64,000 bases of DNA, taken from assembly GCF_024529975.1 (NCBI RefSeq), contig NZ_AP024898.1, forward strand, positions 496,001 through 560,000, in the 5' to 3' direction. The position numbers and the translations under genes are program-made. The first letter of the stretch is position 1, and each line of letters starts with the position of its first letter. Under the pieces are notes generated by a model, which saw nothing but the letters and a program-made list of their open reading frames with translations, ran no database searches and was not told where the DNA came from. The DNA comes from Vibrio quintilis (GTDB taxonomy: Bacteria > Pseudomonadota > Gammaproteobacteria > Enterobacterales > Vibrionaceae). Positions 57,001-64,000 of the stretch are shown in pieces.

Positions 57001-60000
57001 CTGACCAACCACGGTGAAGTTTCCTCGATGGGTGAGACCAGCATCACTTTAAGTGGTGATCTGAATAATGCCGCTGATGGCTTGATCTCCGGAAAAGATA
57101 CTGTCATTGAAGCGGAAAATATCACCAATGCCGGTCAGATGCAGTCACTCAATGACCTTGGATTAACCGGGGAATCTCTGGTGAATACCGGCTCTCTGGT
57201 CGCACTGCATGACCTGAGCGCACAAAGTACCGGTGGCGAACTGACCACAACCGGCAAGGTCACCGCAGGCCATAATGCGCTGCTGCTGGCTGACCAGCTG
57301 ACTTATGGCGGCGAGGTGACGACCGGCAATGACTTAGTGATTGCCAAAGATGAAAGCGGTGCGCGTAACAGCAGCCTGATCCGCAACAGCGGCAGCATTG
57401 AAGCGGGTAGCAACCTGATCATTGCCACACAAAGTGACATTACACTGGGTTCCGGTGATCGGTTTGCTGCCGGGAATAACCTGGTGCTGGATGCCGCTTC
57501 TCTGACCAATGATGGTGAAGTGTCATCAAAAGGTGTGACGCAAATTACCATTGACGGCGCACTGACCAACAACACCAGCGGCCTGATTTCCGGCCAGAAC
57601 ACCAGCATCACCGCGGGTGGTGAAACTGTCAACAAAGGCCAGTTACAGGCAGAAAAAGATCTCAGCCTGAAAACCACCTCACTCAATAACCAGGGCTCGA
57701 TAATTGCGCTGGGGAACCTGTTAGCGGATGCCGGCAGTCAGATCGATAATCAGGGGTTAATCTACGCCGGGGCAAACGGCTACCTGTACGCAAATAATCT
57801 GACGAACTTCAGCGATATTATGAGTGGTCAGGATCTGGTGATTGCCGGCAGCGGCGGTGGCAGCAGTCAGAAGCTGACCAATAGTTCGGCCACGATTTCG
57901 GCGGGCGGGAATCTGACGATTTCGGCCAGTGTGGTTGAAAATATCCGGACTGAGCTGGAAGTTTCAGAGCCTGAAGAAACTGACCTGACCGGAGATATTC
58001 CCGGTGGTGGCGGGCAGAGTTATACGGTCATTTTCGGCGGTAGTATAAGCTCTGATTCTGAAGGCAGTACTCACTGTCGCGATAGCGAAAGATCTGAACA
58101 TTGTACATCATCAGGTGGTTCAAGTGCAGGCCATATAGTACAGGTAGAAAATGGTCCAACATTGGAGAGCTACGAAGGTGAATCGTGCCGTACTTATGGG
58201 AAAGCAGGTGATCGGAATGAAATTTGTCATAGTGTTACCTTATACAAAGTAACCGGCAATACAGAACATTCATTCATCGCATTTACGAAAAGCCAGACAC
58301 TTGATCATGCTTCTGCCGCGGGAAGAATTTTGTCCGGGGGTGATCTGACGATTCAGGCTGGTTCAGTGATGAATCAGGTCAGCCAGATCGCCGGAAAAAA
58401 TGTGTCTGTTTCTGCCAGCCAGCTGACTAATGAAGGGTATGAATTTGCAGAGTCTACCACCTACTACGATTATAAGCTGACGAAGGAAGAAGGAAGCAGT
58501 TATACCTACAGTTTGGTGAACATCCGGGAAGAGAATGCAGAAGAACCGACAATGCTGCAATCTTCCATTACCGCCAGCAATAATCTGGCGATGAATGTCA
58601 CTAATGAGGTGAATAATTCAGTTATTGATGGCAATGCAGGTTCCGGCTCTGTTGGCGGAGGTTCGCAATCTATCCGGGCAACCAGCGGCCCGGGTGCCGT
58701 CAGTCAGTCAGTTCAGGATACGCATCATAACACCACTACAGGCGAATCATTACAGACGGTGTCCGGTGGCTCAACCTCTGCCGGGCAGGTGCTGCAAACC
58801 AAAGACATTTCTCAGGATCGCTTCAGTATCAGTCAGGCCGCAGAAAATACCACGGATACAGAACAGGTTCGCCTGACCAGGGATATTGCGCCGGAAGAAA
58901 TCGGGACAAAAAATACTCAGGGACCGGCTCAGGATGCAATTACATTGCAGATTTCCCAGCAATCAACAAAAGATCTGTCCGCGATTACGCCGAATCAAAA
59001 AGGGACTGCATCATCTTCCGGGACGGAGATGAAACTTACTGAAATTCAGGGCGTGAGCCAACCGGAGATTAATCTGTCCGGCAGCAACAATGTCGCATTT
59101 CCTGACTTCCGCCTGCCGACTGGTCCGAATGGATTGTTTATTTATGGTTCCGGGCCGCAAAGCAATTATGTGATCGAAACCAATTCTTCACTGACTAATC
59201 TGGGTGAATTTGTCGGGTCGGATTACTTTGCCCAACAAGTGGGATTCCGGCCTGATCTGAATGTGAAATTCCTGGGTGACGCCTACTACGATACCCGCAC
59301 GGTGTCTCAGGCCATTTTTGAGCAAACCGGAAAACGTTATCTGAACCAGAATGTCGGTACTGATCTGGCGCAGATGCAGCAACTGATTCAGGGTGCCGCA
59401 GAAGAGAAAACTGCCCTGAATCTCAGTGTCGGGGTTTCTCTGACCAAAGAGCAGATTGCCAGCCTGACCCATGACATTGTCTGGTACGAAAAAATTGAAG
59501 TGAACGGCAGGCAGGTGCTGGCACCGAAGCTGTATCTGGCTTCCGCTTCAAAAGAAAATATCTCCGGTGGCGCCCTGATCGCCGCCGGAAATAATCTCGG
59601 CATTCAGGCCGGTTCAGTGACTAACAGCGGTGAAATTGAAGCACAGCAAGCCTTACAGATCGTCAGCACCAATCATATTGTGAACCAGAAAGGGGGTTCA
59701 ATCAGCGGTGGTGATGTTTATCTGAACAGTCTGGAAGGCAGTGTTATCAACCAGACCAGCAGCCAGAAACATGATTATGGGAATGGCTGGATTGATACCA
59801 GTATTGGTAAACAGAGCACGATTACAGCGACAGATTCACTGGCTGTCACGGCGGCGCAGGATATTCTCAATCACGGTGCATCCATGACTTCCGGCGGTGA
59901 TGCGCTATTGAAAGCCGGTCAGAATATAGATTTCACTACGATTGAGAACGAGATCAAACAAACAGTTCACAGCACGACGGCTTCCGGCAGAGATTCAACT

Positions 60001-63000
60001 GAGGTAACGCATTCTGTCACACATCAGGGTTCAACGGTAGATGCAGCTGGTGATCTGGCGATTGTGGCCGGAAATAACCTTCATGCGACAGCTGCCACAA
60101 TTGCCGCCGGAGGAACTGCGCAGCTGGTGGCCGGGCAGGATTTGATTCTGGATACGGCGCAAAATATCACGGAAAACCGGACGCAGGCTAAACGTGAGCT
60201 GCATATCCACAACACGCTGACCCATCAGGGTACAAAGGTTTCCGGCAGTGATGTCATCATGAGTGCCGGTCACGATATGACACTGACTGCGGCGCAGATT
60301 GATGCCAGCGGCAGTGCGTTATTAAAAGCGACCGGTGATGTTACGGTTGCTGCGGCCAGTGACAGTGAATATCGTTACGACCAGAAAACGAAGAAAAAAT
60401 CCTTCGGCCGCTCAAAAACCACCATCCGGGAAAGTATTCAGGAAACGGTCAAAGGGACGCAGATTAACACCGGTGGCAACCTGACCATCTCCGCGCAGCA
60501 AAACGACCGGATGAAGCACCCGGATGGCGGCAGCAGTATCAATCTGGTTGGCTCTACCATAAAGGCACAGGGAGAAGTCACTCTTCAGGCCAGTGGTGAC
60601 GTGAATCTGGTCGCTCAGCAGTACCGGGATTATTCCTACAGCCAGACTATCAAAAAAGGCTTTGGCGGTCTGACCGGCAGCAACAAGGGCAGCCTGTCAG
60701 ATGCGACGCTGCTGGAAAGCACCAATACTATTGCCGGTAGTCACGTTAACATGGATTCCGGCCATAATATTGACGTGGTTGCCAGTAACGTGGCCGCAGG
60801 TGGGGATGTGAACCTGCAAGCCATGAATGACGTGAATATTACGGCAGCAGATGTGTTGCTGAACACCAAAGACTGGGATGAAAAAACCAGCCTGTTCAGC
60901 GGGGGGCACTTCCTGACGATGGAAGCTGACCGGGCGGGCCAGCAGACCACCACGGCTCAGAGCAGCCAGATTCAGTCCGGCGGTGATATGACCGTGCATG
61001 GCGGTCGTGTCGCGATCACCGGTTCGCAGCTGTTTGCCGGGCAGAGCGCTTCTGTTACCGCAGATACCGGCGATGTGGTGATTCAGTCGGCAGAAAATAC
61101 CAGCCAGAGTTATAAAGAGCATGAAAAAACCACAGTCGACCTGTTCAGCAGCCTGATGAATCCGGCGGGGGCGATTAGTTTCTCCGGTGGTCAGGTTGGG
61201 ATCACTATTGCCGAAGCCACCTACGACAAAACCCGTCATGACAGTGATGTGACCTCGCAGACCGGTTCGGCGATTGTCGCTAATCAGGGGGTCAACCTTG
61301 CTGCGGTGGGTGATTTAACCGTCGCAGGCAGTCAGGTCGTTGCCGATAACGATCAGGATGAAGATGGTGATCTGAACATCAGCGCAGAAAATGTGGTGGT
61401 GAAAGAGAGCACTTCACATCGCCGGGATCAAAGCGATGAACTGCATGGGAAAGCCGAAGTCAGTCTGGTGGTGCAGCATCAGGCAGTACAGACGGCTAAC
61501 GCTGTGAAGGCATTGCAGGCATCGGTCAAAGCACTCAATAAAGCCAGACAGGATTACAAGCAGTACAAAAGCCAGCTGGTCTCGCTGAAATCTACGTTAT
61601 CCGGCCTGAAGGCGGATCTGGCAGAGAAAAAGCCGGGTGTAAGTGAAGAAGATATCGAAGATCTGGCGGATTTGATAGATGATCTTGAGAGTGACAAAAA
61701 GTGGTATGTCACCAGCATTGCGATGGCAACAGAAGATGTGGCGGCAAAACGGGTATCTCTCGCAAAACAGGCTTCGACGACCTATAACAGTGCATTCACT
61801 TACGGATTTAACGCTGGATTACATCTGGATATTGATGTGACCAAAACCAGTAGTGACAGCCAGCAGAGTACGTCGCAGGGCTCATTGCTGTCAGGCAATA
61901 ACGTTCATATTCAGGCGGGCAATGAAACCGGCCAGTCAGCCACAGTACAGGGGTCGGCAATTGCGGCGAAGCATGATTTGAGTCTCTCCGGCCATGAGGT
62001 GAATCTGCTGGCGTCGACCGATCAGAGCGAAAGCGCCAGCCAGAGTAAGTCAGCTCATATCGGTGCTTCGATGACGGTGTATGGCGCTTCTGGCGGTGGG
62101 ATCAATCTCGATGCCAGCTACAGCCGGAATGAAAACAGCAGCCGTTCGCAAACCCATACTAACAGCACGCTCAATGCAGACAATATTCAGATTGTCTCGG
62201 CAGGTGATACCAATGTCAAAGGGGCGACTGTCCGGGCAGAAAGTGAGCTGACCATGAATGTCGGCGGTGATCTGAACGTGGCTTCAGTGCAGGATCATCA
62301 CTCATCCAGCAGTAAGGGACAGTCCATCAGTGGTGGTGTGAGTCTGACCGGCGCACAGGCTGAACAAGGCAGCCATGTGATGAGTGATACCAGCAATGCA
62401 GGTACGCTGACTGGAGTGAATGGTGGTTTCAATGTGTCTAATGGCCGCGATCGCAGCCGTGAAACCGTGCTGACCAGTCTGACTTCCGGCGGTACGGCCA
62501 ATATCACCGTCGGCGGCAATACGGATATCAAAGGCGCCACCATTGCCACCACTGATGCAGACGGCAAAGACACCGGCGAGCTGACGCTGAAAACCGGCAC
62601 CCTGACATATAGCGACCTGAGTAATACCAGCTTCAACAGTAATATGAGTGCCGGTTTCAGTACGGGGGCTGCAATTGGTGACGTTGTGAATGAAAAGACC
62701 GGTGAGACAGAAACCCAGGTCAGCATCGGCAGCAACACCACTTCAGCCCAGTTAAACGATAGCTCGGATTATCACAAAGGCAAAACGCTGGCGACAGTGG
62801 GACAGGGTAGTTTAATCATCGGCGATGAAGCAGGCAGCGACGACACTACCGCGCTGAACCGGGACGTGGAGAATTCAGAAACCGATTTGTTCACAGTGAA
62901 ACGTCAGCAGGGAGACTTTGATGTCACGATTGACCACCGGTTCTTCCATGAAGAAGGGCGGAATGAAATCGCGCATGATTTGGAAAAAGAAGGTGAGATA

Positions 63001-64000
63001 GCTGAAGACGTTGCCAGTGCCGTCAGCAAAGTGGTGAATGATGAACGCTTCTCGGTGGTCAACAACCTGTTTGAAGTTCTGGGTAACAATAAAAAGCTGA
63101 CGATGCTGAATACGGCACTGGAAACTGATCCAGCTTATCAGGATCTGGTGAGCCGGTTGCAAAGTAAAGATGACACTGTGTCCGGCAACGCGCGTAAAGA
63201 GCTTTTCCAGATTGCGTTGGAACGGTTCGGGCTGACCCGGCAGGATCTGCACTTCTACGACAGTACACAAACGACCTCGACAGCACTGAAAGACAGCATC
63301 CTTGGTGATGTGAAGGCAGCGACTGTCACGGATGAAAACAGTGCGCTTCAGGGCACCTCGTTTATCGATACAGCCGGGGATGATGAAGTAACCCGTGATG
63401 ATGTCAATCAAAGTATGGGACAGGAGCTGGCGCGACAGGAAGAAATACAGGGTCAGGATGATTTCCACCTGTTTGATCGTAGCGAAGGAGAAGCGGATGC
63501 GGTGGCAGAAGCGATGGCAGCGCAGTTTGCCCATCGTCTGGAACATGTGACCGGTGCGGATCAGGATTATGGCTCAGGCAACAACTACGGTCAGGCGTTG
63601 CGGGAGAATACAACCCTGGTGAGTGCGGGAACACAGGTTGCCAATCAGGTGGGGAATGCCACGGTTGAATACCGGCAGCTTTATGTTCAGGAAGCCCGGG
63701 TCATTTTACAAAATGCCGCCACTTATGCAGAAACGCATGGGATAAGTGAGACAGAGGCGAAGAAAGCACTCTTTCAGCAGGCATTACTTCAGGTAGATCA
63801 AACCTGGGCGTCACAGTCACATATTCAGGAAAATCCGGAGGCCAGAGAAGCGCTGTCAGCAATTGCAGCGCAGCAGGATGGCGATGTTCATGAATCTGCT
63901 ATAGGGCAAAGCTTCTGGGGGCTATTGGGTGCAACATCCAGTCCTTACTTCCAGGCTGCGAATCAGGCGATTTATGAAGACAGCGGCATCAATGCCCGTG
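51076..64000 (+). CDS. Giant FhaB/CdiA-like two-partner-secretion exoprotein (3' end beyond window)
   Basis: At least 4308 codons without a stop. Order seen: a long signal peptide (residues about 1-37), the TPS domain with NPNLNG and ANPYGITCSGCGF (about 38-240), a beta-helical region with a repeat of about 165 residues (about 700-2290), a spacer with four Cys and a conserved block GLFIYGSGPQSNYVIETNSS...SDYFAQQVGF (about 2300-2830), and a second beta-helical region of haemagglutinin-2 type (about 2840-3930, for example YRYDQKTKKKSFGRSK). A helical stretch (about 3470-3575) breaks it. The last part (from about 3930) is mixed alpha-helical. The layout resembles CdiA, but the toxin end and any immunity gene lie outside. 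No good ribosome-binding site precedes the ATG, so the start is tentative. Confidence 0.93.
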   Translation, partial: MNTMNKNQITEKPVSVWQRYLTYFLCGMINIQPVLADVIVDNSLHNTSVNAAGNGVEVINISTPNSQGLSHNQYQQFHVDPQGLILNNSTEQLAQSELAGYLTKNPNLNGQAASVILNEVTGATSSQLQGYTEVFGQEAQVILANPYGITCSGCGFINTPRVTLSTGTPQFEADQLNGFNVSQGSVIIDGLGLDGTRQTYFDIIARTVKLNAAIHANDLTVVTGQNQVSYETNQVTEKTDSPADDQPELAIDSSALGGMYAGRIALIATEDGVGVNAGNLSASAGEIQISADGKVTLGASSANTSLTVTSTDDVNLSGSQFANQQVAISGQSVTATQATIASGNQIQLNSDTSVTLDQSKVIAGIDQSGTVQDQANLTIQAGQLAVNQSQLISHDQLTATAATVATDSDSLISGTTTTLNQLQQLSNQGTLAASGQLNISGTHTTLTGEGQVNATTANITADQLTLDTTFNTGTMTAQGQETLKVTTQGTVSAANSLTLQGQALTQHGTVLSGGSATLTGETTVLGGKTIAGTLMINGGNTTASGQVTATGQLQLNATSLALNGTVQSGNDAQLTVTDQLTVSEDGQLLANDQLNVETGTLSHAGIIAAGGDIGISGEQFVLNGGIQASDDVTLNASKDIVSQSYVAAGQNLTMTADSLTNSGQLSAGQAALIQLNDGLNNTAGGLISGQNTGISAKQIQNSGQLQALTAMGLTAEALNNSGILVASDRLTTLISGHTTNQGLILSDGTLNLLTGSLTNQAKIVASEQLVIAKDGALNLSDSVTNSGVIESKQNSVRMSASEIENNNQISAGKYIRIRGGQLSNEGEISAKSSTLVSLSGALTNSSSGLISGNLTHLNAGSVDNKGQLQAKTALGVSGQTVENSGAMVAQNDVTISAGNKMTNTGQVLSGNSIHLYVDELDNQSAVIANQQLVIAGDLTGHLSSSVVNHGSIESRQGDAEISVAQLTNEAGHHIMAGQNLTIDSETLDNAGELSAAQGKLQLSATQAVINQDEGLISGNSVALTAPSLENRGQLQSLSDMELTLNSFDNTSSLVALRDLILRISGSLTNHSSIASGNQISLLVNTLENSGTVTAGSQLLVAKDESQHRATSLTNTGTMESQQGDVLLAAEQITGQGTDSRITAAQNLTLQADTLNNDGEISSGAQTQLTLDSQLTSSGLISGQAMTIESANIDNQGQLQSLTDMGLTATAINNAGVLVALNHISVQAGESVTNSGHLSAGGDISLLTDQLENQGNIKSTGLLLIAKDAEQSLMTSVANSGAMQSLGGDVIIAATDVANQTADSSVSAAANLTVQATNLTNAGEISSQEETRLTLAEKLTNSGLVSGQNTTITAPEIENEGQLQALADMGLTADALQSSGALIALNNLTVQVANSATISKLYAGQDAFVLTPDLTQKGDFIAGRNLLIAADSDQTPNLYHHESGHLEARTGNLEILTQSSVSLGTGEHMIAGDNLTIHAAALNNSGDISSQGTTELTLDGELKNYASALISGQSTQITSSQTLNYGQMQALTDLTLTTGSLDNRGAMIGQHDLTAQVAGMLTNRGSLLSGHQASLFSAQLNNSGKIVAAQDIVMAKDETGNRNDQIVNSGQIESQSGSVSLATTQAGNTGNLSAGKDLTLAADTLTNRGEISAKGQARLTLDSTLTNASPGLISGGSLTLSASQIHHTGQFQSLADLGLTADSMDGFGGMVAMQNLTMQVRGEAKVGNISAGHNARLFAGRLTHRGNIVTGNDLDIAGYSGGSRTRFSHSGGNIESRNGDVDILASGTVSIGSGERISAGDNLTIRANEVSNRGQIASKGQTKLKLDSRLINASGGVITGRNTEIEARTITNAGYLQALSDMGLTADSLESSGAMVAMKNLTVDAGNTLTTTGQVSAGGTAALLADHVTSRGDVIVGVSLLIAKDQSKAASSSISLEGGHIDASRGSVEIVTSEALTLASGQQLSAGTGLKLEAAGLTNHGEVSSMGETSITLSGDLNNAADGLISGKDTVIEAENITNAGQMQSLNDLGLTGESLVNTGSLVALHDLSAQSTGGELTTTGKVTAGHNALLLADQLTYGGEVTTGNDLVIAKDESGARNSSLIRNSGSIEAGSNLIIATQSDITLGSGDRFAAGNNLVLDAASLTNDGEVSSKGVTQITIDGALTNNTSGLISGQNTSITAGGETVNKGQLQAEKDLSLKTTSLNNQGSIIALGNLLADAGSQIDNQGLIYAGANGYLYANNLTNFSDIMSGQDLVIAGSGGGSSQKLTNSSATISAGGNLTISASVVENIRTELEVSEPEETDLTGDIPGGGGQSYTVIFGGSISSDSEGSTHCRDSERSEHCTSSGGSSAGHIVQVENGPTLESYEGESCRTYGKAGDRNEICHSVTLYKVTGNTEHSFIAFTKSQTLDHASAAGRILSGGDLTIQAGSVMNQVSQIAGKNVSVSASQLTNEGYEFAESTTYYDYKLTKEEGSSYTYSLVNIREENAEEPTMLQSSITASNNLAMNVTNEVNNSVIDGNAGSGSVGGGSQSIRATSGPGAVSQSVQDTHHNTTTGESLQTVSGGSTSAGQVLQTKDISQDRFSISQAAENTTDTEQVRLTRDIAPEEIGTKNTQGPAQDAITLQISQQSTKDLSAITPNQKGTASSSGTEMKLTEIQGVSQPEINLSGSNNVAFPDFRLPTGPNGLFIYGSGPQSNYVIETNSSLTNLGEFVGSDYFAQQVGFRPDLNVKFLGDAYYDTRTVSQAIFEQTGKRYLNQNVGTDLAQMQQLIQGAAEEKTALNLSVGVSLTKEQIASLTHDIVWYEKIEVNGRQVLAPKLYLASASKENISGGALIAAGNNLGIQAGSVTNSGEIEAQQALQIVSTNHIVNQKGGSISGGDVYLNSLEGSVINQTSSQKHDYGNGWIDTSIGKQSTITATDSLAVTAAQDILNHGASMTSGGDALLKAGQNIDFTTIENEIKQTVHSTTASGRDSTEVTHSVTHQGSTVDAAGDLAIVAGNNLHATAATIAAGGTAQLVAGQDLILDTAQNITENRTQAKRELHIHNTLTHQGTKVSGSDVIMSAGHDMTLTAAQIDASGSALLKATGDVTVAAASDSEYRYDQKTKKKSFGRSKTTIRESIQETVKGTQINTGGNLTISAQQNDRMKHPDGGSSINLVGSTIKAQGEVTLQASGDVNLVAQQYRDYSYSQTIKKGFGGLTGSNKGSLSDATLLESTNTIAGSHVNMDSGHNIDVVASNVAAGGDVNLQAMNDVNITAADVLLNTKDWDEKTSLFSGGHFLTMEADRAGQQTTTAQSSQIQSGGDMTVHGGRVAITGSQLFAGQSASVTADTGDVVIQSAENTSQSYKEHEKTTVDLFSSLMNPAGAISFSGGQVGITIAEATYDKTRHDSDVTSQTGSAIVANQGVNLAAVGDLTVAGSQVVADNDQDEDGDLNISAENVVVKESTSHRRDQSDELHGKAEVSLVVQHQAVQTANAVKALQASVKALNKARQDYKQYKSQLVSLKSTLSGLKADLAEKKPGVSEEDIEDLADLIDDLESDKKWYVTSIAMATEDVAAKRVSLAKQASTTYNSAFTYGFNAGLHLDIDVTKTSSDSQQSTSQGSLLSGNNVHIQAGNETGQSATVQGSAIAAKHDLSLSGHEVNLLASTDQSESASQSKSAHIGASMTVYGASGGGINLDASYSRNENSSRSQTHTNSTLNADNIQIVSAGDTNVKGATVRAESELTMNVGGDLNVASVQDHHSSSSKGQSISGGVSLTGAQAEQGSHVMSDTSNAGTLTGVNGGFNVSNGRDRSRETVLTSLTSGGTANITVGGNTDIKGATIATTDADGKDTGELTLKTGTLTYSDLSNTSFNSNMSAGFSTGAAIGDVVNEKTGETETQVSIGSNTTSAQLNDSSDYHKGKTLATVGQGSLIIGDEAGSDDTTALNRDVENSETDLFTVKRQQGDFDVTIDHRFFHEEGRNEIAHDLEKEGEIAEDVASAVSKVVNDERFSVVNNLFEVLGNNKKLTMLNTALETDPAYQDLVSRLQSKDDTVSGNARKELFQIALERFGLTRQDLHFYDSTQTTSTALKDSILGDVKAATVTDENSALQGTSFIDTAGDDEVTRDDVNQSMGQELARQEEIQGQDDFHLFDRSEGEADAVAEAMAAQFAHRLEHVTGADQDYGSGNNYGQALRENTTLVSAGTQVANQVGNATVEYRQLYVQEARVILQNAATYAETHGISETEAKKALFQQALLQVDQTWASQSHIQENPEAREALSAIAAQQDGDVHESAIGQSFWGLLGATSSPYFQAANQAIYEDSGINAR
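53182..57960 (+). repeat. About ten tandem protein repeats of 163-168 residues in the exoprotein
   Basis: The marker G-Q-L/M-Q-A/S-L-x-D-M-G-L-T recurs at 53182, 53671, 54169, 54661, 55153, 55648, 56137, 56632, 57133 and 57637. Spacings are 489, 498, 492, 492, 495, 489, 495, 501 and 504 bases. Each unit also carries LLIAKD, NSGxxES and LTNxGEISS. DNA identity between units is modest, so the repeats are old or under protein-level selection. Confidence 0.88.

Noticed and set aside
53182..57960. Possible CRISPR or satellite array from the regular 490-500 base spacing
   Set aside because: The periodicity is at protein level within one open frame; there are no short identical repeats with unique spacers.
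62875..63546. A 223-codon reverse frame, plus many other reverse frames across 51-64 kb
   Set aside because: All are antisense to the continuous exoprotein frame and show no family likeness.

Overview
The window looks like part of a Vibrio chromosome. The strongest markers are a complete luxPQ pair for autoinducer-2 sensing, a Vibrio-type phaB-phaA-phasin-phaC cluster, DUF496 (YeeX), ravA-viaA, helD-mgsA, clcA, and a dispersed palindromic repeat starting TATACCCAAGCAACCTGAAGATGCAGGATTCAG in shape. From memory, luxPQ and the pha cluster sit on the small chromosome in V. cholerae, so a chromosome II origin is plausible but is inference. A Nep1-like protein, a pectate lyase and ovothiol synthase fit a marine or plant-associated Vibrio such as the gazogenes/mangrovi/spartinae group; this too is inference.

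Layout. 1-9 kb: ovoA (reverse strand, cut by the window start), a membrane flavin reductase, a divergent FabV enoyl reductase, tesA, and the divergent ybbA-ybbP ABC system whose start codon overlaps that of tesA. 9-14 kb: a gene-free stretch with DnaA-box-like sites, a modular secreted pectate lyase, an FAD oxidoreductase, a TetR regulator and a Nudix hydrolase. 14-20 kb: ravA-viaA, an NLP necrosis-type toxin with an intact GHRHDWE motif, and a membrane-anchored helical-repeat protein. 20.4-20.7 kb: tRNA-Leu(UAA) and tRNA-Cys(GCA). 20.7-29 kb: lipase, yeeX, yceH, a GIY-YIG protein, luxP-luxQ, an outer-membrane barrel and two small Vibrio-type proteins. 29-37 kb: an FUSC membrane protein, helD, mgsA and glgC, separated by many palindromic repeats including a 265-bp element with terminal inverted repeats. 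37-43 kb: the polyhydroxybutyrate operon, with an internal terminator before phaC and an IS4-family element inserted exactly in the loop of its final terminator. 43-49 kb: ylqF, yeiR, a candidate structured small RNA, clcA, an orphan PstS-like protein under a probable Pho box, and a DUF3024 protein. 49 kb to the end: a two-partner secretion locus, an FhaC-type transporter followed by a giant FhaB/CdiA-like exoprotein of more than 4300 residues that is still open at the window end.

Functional themes. PhaB, PhaA, PhaP and PhaC together make and coat PHB granules, and glgC starts glycogen storage. LuxP and LuxQ sense autoinducer-2. The pectate lyase, NLP and TPS exoprotein are secreted factors for contact with plant material or competing cells. 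Several start sites were moved inward from the longest open frame on the basis of ribosome-binding sites and family N-termini; these choices are noted in each entry.
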